Positions 1 to 6,120 of a DNA stretch of 14,532 nucleotides are shown in pieces. Both the position numbers and the translations under genes were made by a program. This DNA is from UBA7672 sp964529555. Its GTDB lineage: Bacteria; Pseudomonadota; Alphaproteobacteria; Caulobacterales; Hyphomonadaceae. The stretch lies in the NCBI GenBank assembly GCA_964529555.1, contig CAZGWV010000082.1, positions 1 to 14,532 on the forward strand, read 5' to 3'. The notes beneath the pieces were generated by a model. That model did not search any database. It was given only the letters and a program-made list of their open reading frames with translations, and was not told the origin of the DNA. How positions within the stretch are numbered: position 1 is the first letter of the stretch; each line of letters begins with the position of its first letter.

Positions 1-34
1 ATCCGCCCGGACAGGCGCAAAGCGCGAAGTCGGA

Positions 35-319
35 TCAGGCCGGTTTGACCGACGAGACCTGCTCGCTTTCGCGATCGACGGTGCAGAGGACCTTGGTGGT
101 CGTCTCGCCGACCTTGACCTTGAAGAGATAGGTGAAGCTCGCACCCGTCGCGCGGGTGGCTTCCTTGTCGGCCTTGACGGACGACGGAGCGGGCTCCTGC
201 TTGCTCAGGTGGTCCTTGCACATCTTCTCTGCGCCCGTGACCGAGATTTTGGCGAGCGCGGGCGAGGCGAGAGCAATGGCGGCAGCCGACAGGACGATGA
301 GGGAGGAAAGGCGGGTCAT
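35..319 (-). CDS. Small secreted protein of unknown function
   Basis: 94-residue protein with a clear Sec signal peptide: a basic start (MTR), a hydrophobic core at about residues 5-18, and an ALA motif at residues 21-23 predicting cleavage before K24. The mature part, about 71 residues, is lysine-rich and polar with two cysteines (C34, C79) that could form a disulfide in the periplasm. The ATG at 319 is preceded by a CGGAGA-like ribosome site and a candidate sigma70-type promoter. I do not recognise a family. It is divergent from the dienelactone hydrolase gene and shares its upstream region. The coding call is supported by the signal peptide and the upstream signals; the function is unknown. 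Confidence 0.75.
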   Translation of the reverse strand: MTRLSSLIVLSAAAIALASPALAKISVTGAEKMCKDHLSKQEPAPSSVKADKEATRATGASFTYLFKVKVGETTTKVLCTVDRESEQVSSVKPA

Positions 320-362
320 TTCGATCTCCGTTATGGCCGCTTATGGGAGGCGGCCTGCAGAT

Positions 363-391
363 ACTAGACGGTGTCAGGTAGACATCGTCAA
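363..391 (-). promoter_or_regulatory. Candidate sigma70 promoter for the small secreted protein gene
   Basis: On the minus strand a TTGACG box (391-386) is followed after 17 bp by TCTAGT (368-363). This would place a start about 37 nt upstream of the ATG at 319. The -35 box lies inside the palindrome at 386-398. Assigned by eye from consensus and spacing only. Confidence 0.4.
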
Positions 392-398
392 GTTGACG
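386..398. promoter_or_regulatory. 13-bp palindrome CGTCAA-G-TTGACG, possible operator
   Basis: Perfect 6-bp arms around a central G, located between the divergent genes starting at 319 and 522 and overlapping the candidate -35 box of the minus-strand gene. A repressor bound here could block that promoter. GTTAGCG at 398-404 and CGCTAAC at 423-429 form a second, wider inverted repeat beside it, and CCAGC-G-GCTGG (444-454) a third. No binding protein is proven. Confidence 0.35.
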
Positions 399-521
399 TT
401 AGCGTAAGTAGGCCCCTGCGTCCGCTAACACCTTCGTTAAGTGCCAGCGGCTGGTTTCTCTGGCGTGGTTTCCGTCGAGACTTGCGTACACATGTCGCAG
501 GGCCGCTGAGGGAGAGGGACA

Positions 522-1436
522 ATGGCTGACACGACCACCACGCTGGCGGACATCGAGCCGACGCAGGAGATGTTCGATCTCTACGATCGGTACTGTCACA
601 ACGACATCGACCGGCGCACCTTCATGGACCGGCTGGGCAAGTTCGCCGTCGGGGGCGTGACCGTGGCCATGCTGGCCGAGGCGTTGCTGCCCCGCTACGC
701 ATCGGCGCTCCAGCTGGCGGAGGACGATGCGCGCATTATCGGTTCGCGCATCGCCTACGATTCGCCCAATGGCGCCGGCAAACAAGGCAAGCAGATGGGC
801 GGCTATCTGGTGCGCCCGGCCAAACCGAAATCTGCAAAACTCCCTGCCGTCGTGGTGGTCCATGAAAATCGCGGGCTCAATCCGCACATCGCCGATGTCG
901 CGCGGCGGACGGCGGCTGCGGGCTTCATCGCGTTTGCGCCCGATGCGCTCTATCCGCTCGGCGGCTATCCCGGCACGGATGACGAAGGCCGCACCATGCA
1001 GGCCACGCGCAATAGCGCGGAGATGCTGGAAGACTTCATCGAAGCGGTGAAACTGATGCAGGCGCATCCCGATTGCACGGGCAAGGTCGGCATTGTCGGC
1101 TTCTGCTTCGGCGGCAGCATCAGCAATAGCGTGGCGGTGCGCGTGCCGACACTTGCGGCGTCCGCGCCCTATTATGGCTCGGCGGCTAAGCCCGAAGATG
1201 CGGCAAAGATCAACGCTCCGCTCCTGATCACGCTCGCGGGCATCGACGAGCGCGTCAATGCAACCTATCCACCCTATGAGGAAGCGCTGAAGGCGGCCGG
1301 CAAGACGTTCACGGTCCACACCCATGCCGGCTGCCAGCACGGCTTCCACAATGACACCACGCCACGCTTCGATGCGGAAAACGCGCGCATCGCCTGGAAC
1401 CGCACGCTCGATTTCTTCCGCAAGCATCTCACTTGA
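522..1436 (+). CDS. Dienelactone hydrolase family protein with Tat-like N-terminus
   Basis: 304-residue alpha/beta hydrolase of the dienelactone hydrolase (DLH) family, YghX-like subgroup with an N-terminal extension. A twin-arginine-like segment, DRRTFMDRLGKFAVGG (from D30, R31-R32), precedes a hydrophobic stretch, suggesting Tat export or membrane association, although the motif lies about 30 residues in. The catalytic triad is visible: nucleophile C195 in GFCFGG, D242 in GIDERV and H273 in CQHGF. E115 in VHENRG matches the conserved glutamate that positions the DLH nucleophile. Family members hydrolyse dienelactone or other ester and lactone bonds; the real substrate here is unknown. The ATG at 522 has a strong ribosome site (GGAGAGGG, 511-518). 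The stop is 11 nt before the next gene, so the two are probably co-transcribed. Confidence 0.9.
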   Translation: MADTTTTLADIEPTQEMFDLYDRYCHNDIDRRTFMDRLGKFAVGGVTVAMLAEALLPRYASALQLAEDDARIIGSRIAYDSPNGAGKQGKQMGGYLVRPAKPKSAKLPAVVVVHENRGLNPHIADVARRTAAAGFIAFAPDALYPLGGYPGTDDEGRTMQATRNSAEMLEDFIEAVKLMQAHPDCTGKVGIVGFCFGGSISNSVAVRVPTLAASAPYYGSAAKPEDAAKINAPLLITLAGIDERVNATYPPYEEALKAAGKTFTVHTHAGCQHGFHNDTTPRFDAENARIAWNRTLDFFRKHLT

Positions 1437-1447
1437 AGGACGCCAAC

Positions 1448-1960
1448 ATGAAACCGATCGCAGCCGCTCTCGGCGGAGCCTGCCTGTTCCTGTCAGCCTG
1501 CGGCGACCCTGCTGCCAGGACTGCAGCGCCGACGCCCGTTGCGGAAGCGATCCCCGAAGCCGTCAATGGCTGGCGCGAATATCCGCTCCGCGATGGCGTG
1601 ATCTCGATCCAGCCGACCAGATGGCGCACGGACGTGATCGACGTCCCGGTCGCGGCGGGCAAGGATCTCGAATACAAGCTCACCATGCAGAAGGGGCAGG
1701 GCGTCGTCTACAACATCACCTACGGCACGCTCGAGCATCCCGGCATGATGGTGGTGGAATTCCACGGCCACACCGAGAAGGTCGATGGCGTCGGCGACCT
1801 GATGTTCTATTCCAAGACCGGCGGCTCGCCCGAAAGCGGCGTCTTTACCGCCCCCTGGGATGGCATCCACGGCTGGTATCTCAAGAACGAGTCCTCCGGC
1901 GACGTCGTCGTCCGCCTCGAACTCGCCGGTTTCTACGAGTTGGCCCCCCCCAAACCCTGA
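1448..1960 (+). CDS. Small lipoprotein with a 'DGIHGWY' domain
   Basis: 170-residue predicted lipoprotein. The N-terminus MKPIAAALGGACLFLSAC carries a lipobox (L15-S-A-C18), so C18 would be lipidated. The mature part holds a compact beta-rich domain with the pattern LEYKLTMQKGQ, VEFHGH, FTAPWDGIHGWY, and ends RLELAGFYEL. This pattern recalls the C-terminal domain of proteins annotated as 'transmembrane anchor protein', found beside metal-efflux and other membrane genes; this is from memory and is not a function. The ATG at 1448 is preferred over an upstream TTG at 1433 because GAAGGA (1435-1440) sits 7 nt before it and it gives a proper lipoprotein signal. It follows the hydrolase gene closely. 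A run of eight C bases (1944-1951) lies at the 3' end. Confidence 0.85.
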   Translation: MKPIAAALGGACLFLSACGDPAARTAAPTPVAEAIPEAVNGWREYPLRDGVISIQPTRWRTDVIDVPVAAGKDLEYKLTMQKGQGVVYNITYGTLEHPGMMVVEFHGHTEKVDGVGDLMFYSKTGGSPESGVFTAPWDGIHGWYLKNESSGDVVVRLELAGFYELAPPKP

Positions 1961-2028
1961 CTGTCTGACCCGTTTTCCCGTCTATTGGCGCTTACAGGTG
2001 CAGAGGATCGCCTCGCGCCTGCATTCGC

Positions 2029-2057
2029 TTGACTGGCGAGGAGGCATCCCTTGTGTT
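2029..2057 (+). promoter_or_regulatory. Weak promoter candidate before the 410-residue lipoprotein
   Basis: TTGACT (2029-2034) is followed after 17 bp by TGTGTT (2052-2057), a poor -10 box. It overlaps a small inverted repeat (CCTCGC at 2011-2016 with GCGAGG at 2037-2042). It is offered only because the 130-bp gap upstream of the lipoprotein is otherwise unexplained. Confidence 0.2.
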
Positions 2058-2090
2058 GCGCGTTGCGGGTCGTGCGAGGGGACGGAAGCC

Positions 2091-3323
2091 ATGAACGTGT
2101 TGAAGGTTGCCGGGTTGGCGCTGGGCGCCCTCAGCCTGCAAGCCTGCGCCGTCGTCAGCGATCTCGGAGCCACGGGCCTTGCCGAGAAGATCGAGGACAA
2201 CGCAGCTACGCTGAACGAAGCGCACACGCGCGCCATGACGGCTATCATCGCGGTCAATGTGCTGCGCGCGCGCGACCGCTGGCCAACCAACTACACCACG
2301 CTGTCGGGCATCAAGTCGAACCCAACGCTGTCGCTGAATGGCGGCGTGTCGCTGGGGCCGCTCGGCCTGGGCAATGCGCCGATGCCGTTCGCCGGTTCGT
2401 CCGCCAGCGTCTCGCGCAACGAGTCCGCCAACGCCGAATACTCGGTCAATCCGTTCTCGAACAATGAGAGCACGCAGGGCCTGCTGAAGCCGATCCAGCC
2501 CGAGATGCTGGAAAGCTACTGGCTCGCCGGCTGGCCGCGTGAAACGCTGATGTGGCTGTTCGTGGACGCCGTCACGTTCGCGGGAGACTCGCAGCCCTGG
2601 TATATCGACGGGGACGAGTTCTCGAAATCGCCATCGCCCTCGGATGCCGCCAACCTCAAGCGCTATGTGGTCATCATCGATGCGGCCAAGCGCGGCGATG
2701 TGGTGTTCGGCCCCTTGCCGGCGCCCACCCTCGATGAGCGCAAATGCTCGCCCTACGATCCGGTTTACCTGCGCGAGACGCTTGGCGGCGTTTCTCCCAT
2801 CGATGGCGGGCGCGGCAGCAGCATGTCCGACACTATTCGCACGGTCGAAATTCTGACCGGCCGCCAGCTTGTCCTGGCTGACGACACGCGCGCCGAGCGA
2901 CCCGGCGAGGCGGTGATCGCGCCCGATCGGTTCAATCGCCGCCTGCTGCTGTGCGATCCGGTTGAGCCGGCCTGGGGCTTCATCGACGTCCGCACCGGCG
3001 ACTCGCTCGCGTCGATTCGCACGCGCTCGTTCGACGACATGATTTATTTCCTGGGCGAAACGCTACGCAACGGTACAGAAGAGTCGCCGACGGTCGCGGG
3101 CAATGTGATCCTGTTCCAGACCTATGCGGAACGTTCCGACCGCGCCTTCGCGGTGCGTATCGATCATGCGGGGCGTGTGTATTTCATTGCACCGCAAATG
3201 CTCGATGACGACACGGCCGGTCCAAAGGATGTCACCGGCAACGTTCTCTCGCTGTTGAACCAGCTCTACCTGCTGGCTCAGTCGGATGAGTTCCTGCGGG
3301 CGCCCGACGCGCGCATCCGCTAA
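2091..3323 (+). CDS. Lipoprotein of unknown function, 410 residues
   Basis: The start MNVLKVAGLALGALSLQAC has a lipobox (L16-Q-A-C19), predicting an N-terminally lipidated envelope protein. After it comes an alpha-helical segment (DNAATLNEAHTRAMTAIIAV) running into LRARDRWPTNYTTLSG, then a low-complexity Gly/Ser/Asn stretch, then a mixed alpha/beta C-terminal half with WLAGWPRETLMWLF and several cysteines. I have an impression that the RARDR-P-YTTLSG block recurs in uncharacterised proteobacterial lipoproteins, but I cannot name a family. The frame is open upstream to 1860, but ATG 2091 with the GGGGACGGA ribosome site (2078-2086) and the lipobox decides the start. It lies 130 nt after the preceding lipoprotein, so it may have its own promoter. 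Confidence 0.8.
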   Translation: MNVLKVAGLALGALSLQACAVVSDLGATGLAEKIEDNAATLNEAHTRAMTAIIAVNVLRARDRWPTNYTTLSGIKSNPTLSLNGGVSLGPLGLGNAPMPFAGSSASVSRNESANAEYSVNPFSNNESTQGLLKPIQPEMLESYWLAGWPRETLMWLFVDAVTFAGDSQPWYIDGDEFSKSPSPSDAANLKRYVVIIDAAKRGDVVFGPLPAPTLDERKCSPYDPVYLRETLGGVSPIDGGRGSSMSDTIRTVEILTGRQLVLADDTRAERPGEAVIAPDRFNRRLLLCDPVEPAWGFIDVRTGDSLASIRTRSFDDMIYFLGETLRNGTEESPTVAGNVILFQTYAERSDRAFAVRIDHAGRVYFIAPQMLDDDTAGPKDVTGNVLSLLNQLYLLAQSDEFLRAPDARIR

Positions 3324-3380
3324 CGCCAACGTCAGCTCTGGCTGCGCGCGCGGGTATACCGCTGGCGTCAACATCGCGTT

Positions 3381-3397
3381 AGAACCCTGTGTGTTCT
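3381..3397. promoter_or_regulatory. Palindrome AGAAC-N7-GTTCT upstream of the double-TetR gene
   Basis: 5-bp arms separated by 7 bp, lying between the lipoprotein stop and the GTG start at 3470. The size suits a TetR-type operator, and TetR regulators often bind next to their own gene. Immediately upstream are CTAACGC (3320-3326) and GCGTTAG (3376-3382), a widely spaced inverted repeat. This is pattern evidence only. Confidence 0.3.
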
Positions 3398-3469
3398 GAA
3401 GTCTGTCTGGATCTCAAATGCGGTCTCCGTCGCGTTCGATATCGGGAACTTCCGGCGGCAGGTGTGCAA

Positions 3470-4717
3470 GTGATCAAGGCTGAACTTTCCGACGACCCCG
3501 CAGACACCGAGCGGCCGCAGACCGCGCGCTATGCGCAGAAGCGCGAGCAGATCGTCCAGACGGCGGCGCGCCAGTTCAATACGCTTGGCGTGCGCGGCGC
3601 GACCCTCGAAGACATCGCGCGCGATGTGAACATGAACCTCACCAGTATCCGCCACTATTTCCGGCGGAAGGAAGATCTTGTCGCCGCAGCTTTCCAGCAC
3701 TCGATCGCCGCGCATGCCGAGAGGTTCGAGCGCGCCCGCGAAGGCGCGACGCGCGAGGAGAGGGTGCGCCGCCTCGTCCACGAATACTTCGACATGCGCC
3801 GCTCCATTCGCGCCGGCGACAGCCCGGAGGTGATGATCTTCGGCGACATGCGCGCGCTGAACGAGCAGCAGGCCGCCGAAGTCTGGCCGCGTTACACGGA
3901 GCTGTTCCGCACCGTGCGAACGATTGTAAGGTCGCCCGAAGACAGCGCAGAGGATCGCATCGTCCTCAATGCGCGCGCGCATTTCCTGATGTCGCAGCTG
4001 ATCCGTTCGGTGTTCTGGCTTCCGGCCTATCCTGTCGAGTCGATGGAGCGGGTGGAGCGGATGTTCCTCGATATCCTCTTCAACGGCCTCGCCGCGCCTG
4101 GGCAGGTTCTGCGCGACATCGCGCTGGAAGAACAGGAAGCCCCCGAAGATCCGCGCGGCAGTTCGTGGGAAGGCTTCCTGCTCGCCGCCACACGCCTGAT
4201 CAACGAGCAGGGATATCGCGGGGCGTCGGTCGAGCGCATCGCCGCGGAGCTGAACCGCACCAAGGGCGCATTCTATCACCATGTCGAAGGCAAAGGCGAT
4301 CTTGTGGTCGCCTGCTTCAACCGCACGCTCGGCCTGCTGAAGGATGCGCAAAATCAGGCCGTCGCCCGCGAAAGCGCCGGGCTCGCCCAGGCTTATGCCT
4401 CCATTTCCTCGCTGGTGCGCCGCCAGCAGACGCCTGCCGGGCCGCTGCTGCGCAATTCCGCGTTGATGTCGGTCGATCTCGTCCAGCGCGAGCCGATGCA
4501 GCGGCAGATGGCGCAAGTCGTCACGCGCTTCGTCGATATGGCGACGGACGCACAGCTCGATGGTTCGGGCCGGCCCTGCGATGCGCGCATTGCAGGCGAG
4601 ATGCTGATGGTCACGGTCAGCTCGGCGGCCCAGCTCAAGGGCTGGGCCAACGGCAGCAGCGCCGACAACGCGGTCGATCTTTACGTCAGGCCGATGTTCC
4701 ACGGCCTGTTTGCGTAA
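3470..4717 (+). CDS. Tandem TetR/AcrR-family transcriptional regulator (two HTH domains in one chain)
   Basis: 415-residue protein containing two complete TetR N-terminal DNA-binding domains. The first is at about residues 24-73 (KREQIVQTAARQF, then TLEDIARDVNMNLTSIRHYF and RKEDL). The second is at about 233-283 (GFLLAATRLINEQGYRG, then SVERIAAELNRTKGAFYHHV and GKGDL). Each is followed by its own helical region, so the chain resembles two TetR subunits fused head to tail. Ordinary TetR proteins are about 190-230 residues and act as dimers. The GTG at 3470 is chosen because GGCAGG lies 7 nt upstream and the upstream extension (to GTG 3389) is not TetR-like; ATG alternatives occur only inside the first HTH. 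The ligand and targets are unknown. It ends 6 nt before the convergent LOG gene. Confidence 0.88.
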   Translation: MIKAELSDDPADTERPQTARYAQKREQIVQTAARQFNTLGVRGATLEDIARDVNMNLTSIRHYFRRKEDLVAAAFQHSIAAHAERFERAREGATREERVRRLVHEYFDMRRSIRAGDSPEVMIFGDMRALNEQQAAEVWPRYTELFRTVRTIVRSPEDSAEDRIVLNARAHFLMSQLIRSVFWLPAYPVESMERVERMFLDILFNGLAAPGQVLRDIALEEQEAPEDPRGSSWEGFLLAATRLINEQGYRGASVERIAAELNRTKGAFYHHVEGKGDLVVACFNRTLGLLKDAQNQAVARESAGLAQAYASISSLVRRQQTPAGPLLRNSALMSVDLVQREPMQRQMAQVVTRFVDMATDAQLDGSGRPCDARIAGEMLMVTVSSAAQLKGWANGSSADNAVDLYVRPMFHGLFA

Positions 4718-4723
4718 GGCGCA

Positions 4724-5593
4724 TCAGGTCGTGTGCTGTTCCTGCAGCCAGCGCGTCATCACGCCGCCGTCGATGCATTGCTGCCACGCCTCCTCGGGCG
4801 TTTCGGCGTAGGTGAACAGCGTCTCGTCGACCTTCGAGATGACGCCATGCTTCACGAGCGCATGGAAGTTCACCACTTCTTCCCAGAATCCCCGGTCATA
4901 GAGCACGATCGGAATCGGCGGTGACTTGCCGGTCTGGCGCAGCGCGAGGATCTCGAACAGTTCGTCCAGCGTGCCAACGCCGCCGGGAAACACGACCAGC
5001 GCATTGGCGCGCATCGCGAAGTGCATCTTGCGCATCGCGAAATAGTGGAAGCGCAGCGTGAGATCGGGCGTCGAGAATGCGTTGGGCTCCTGCTCCATCG
5101 GCAGGGTGATGTTGTAACCGATCGACGGCGCGCCAGCGTCATGTGCGCCGCGATTGGCGGCTTCCATGATGCCGGGTCCGCCGCCGGTCGCGATAACGTT
5201 GTCGCGCGGACTGCCGTTGCGCAGCTTGGCGCCGCCCCGCTCCGAAACGATCTGCGCGAACTTGCGCGCATCGCCATACCAGCGGCGATGATCGGCCGGG
5301 CCCTTCTCGCTGAAACGCGCCGAGCCGAACACCACGACGGTCGAGCGCACGCCCCAGCGGTCCAGCGCTTCCTCGGCCTTGTTGTACTCCAGCATGAAAC
5401 GCACGCCCCGCTGGCTGTCGCTGAGCAGGTAATCCTGATCGAGCGCCGCGAGCCGATAGGTGGGCGAGGCCATCTGGGGGGCGTTCGCGCCCTTGCCGCC
5501 GGCGAGCTTGGGAATGTCCGCCTTGGTCAGCGTTCCGGCGATGTGCGCGGGTTTGGCGGGCTTCTTCGTGGATCTGGTTGTCTTGCGGGCCAT
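4724..5593 (-). CDS. LOG family protein (nucleotide 5'-monophosphate phosphoribohydrolase type)
   Basis: 289-residue Rossmann-fold protein of the LOG / 'lysine decarboxylase-like' TIGR00730 group. Two signature motifs are present: GGGPGIMEAANRGA (137-150) and PGGVGTLDELFEI (203-215). LOG enzymes cleave the base-ribose bond of nucleoside 5'-monophosphates, releasing a free base and ribose 5-phosphate; in plants they activate cytokinins, while bacterial relatives such as PpnN act on ordinary nucleotides. This is a long-form member with an extra N-terminal segment (residues 1-60, basic at the start), so its substrate may differ from the short plant-like forms. The ATG at 5593 has a modest purine-rich site (AGAAGAGA). 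It lies 77 nt downstream of the cytosine deaminase gene on the same strand, probably the third gene of a polA transcript. Confidence 0.9.
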   Translation of the reverse strand: MARKTTRSTKKPAKPAHIAGTLTKADIPKLAGGKGANAPQMASPTYRLAALDQDYLLSDSQRGVRFMLEYNKAEEALDRWGVRSTVVVFGSARFSEKGPADHRRWYGDARKFAQIVSERGGAKLRNGSPRDNVIATGGGPGIMEAANRGAHDAGAPSIGYNITLPMEQEPNAFSTPDLTLRFHYFAMRKMHFAMRANALVVFPGGVGTLDELFEILALRQTGKSPPIPIVLYDRGFWEEVVNFHALVKHGVISKVDETLFTYAETPEEAWQQCIDGGVMTRWLQEQHTT

Positions 5594-5653
5594 GGGCGTC
5601 TCTTCTGAAGGGCGGCCTGTTTAGCCAAGACTGGTAAAGGAAGCGACCCGGAA

Positions 5654-5672
5654 AGCTGCAGAAATCGCAGCT
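5654..5672 (-). promoter_or_regulatory. Intercistronic hairpin AGCTGC-N7-GCAGCT
   Basis: Perfect 6-bp stem with a 7-nt loop, overlapping the stop codon of the cytosine deaminase gene (stop at 5671-5673) in the gap before the LOG gene. No T-run follows, so it looks more like an mRNA-stabilising or attenuating hairpin than a strong terminator. Confidence 0.35.
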
Positions 5673-6120
5673 ATTCCATGATGTCTTCGTTCCACAGGGC
5701 CGGATTTGCCCTGATAAAATCCCGCATCTGGCGAATGGAGGCGGGGTGCGCCGCGTCGATCACCTCGATCCCGTGGTCGCGCAGGAAGGCCTCATTGCCG
5801 CCGAAGCTGACTGTATCGTTGATGACGACACGCGGAATCTTGAACTGCACGATGGTTCCCGAACACATCATGCACGGCGACAGCGATGTGTAGAGCGTCG
5901 TATCGCGATACGTCGGCTGCCGCCCCGCCTTGCGCAGGCAATCCATCTCGCCATGCGCAATCGGATCGCCAAGCTGCACACGCTGGTTGTGGCCGGACGC
6001 AACCAGCAACTCCCCCCGCGCCAGCGCCGACCCGATGGGAAGCCCGCCCTGCTCAAGCGAACGCTTCGCCTCTTCAAAGGACAACTCGATGAAGCGGAGA
6101 TCGGCGGGGGTGAGGGGCAT
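5671..6120 (-). CDS. Cytosine deaminase, yeast FCY1-like (CDA superfamily)
   Basis: 149-residue zinc deaminase. The zinc site and catalytic acid are H56 and E58 in AHGEMD plus C83 and C86 in SPCMMC. Beyond the superfamily core it closely follows yeast cytosine deaminase from memory: GGLPIG near the start, YRDTTLYTSLSP before the zinc cysteines, IPRVVI, and the C-terminal pattern W143-x2-D146-I-x-E149. F106, W143 and D146 align with yeast F114, W152 and D155, which line the cytosine pocket. The expected reaction is cytosine to uracil plus ammonia in the cytosol; guanine or another base deaminase is less likely given the C-terminus. The start is fixed by the TGATG overlap with the polA stop, implying translational coupling. 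An open frame runs upstream through polA, but only this part is deaminase-like. Confidence 0.88.
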   Translation of the reverse strand: MPLTPADLRFIELSFEEAKRSLEQGGLPIGSALARGELLVASGHNQRVQLGDPIAHGEMDCLRKAGRQPTYRDTTLYTSLSPCMMCSGTIVQFKIPRVVINDTVSFGGNEAFLRDHGIEVIDAAHPASIRQMRDFIRANPALWNEDIME

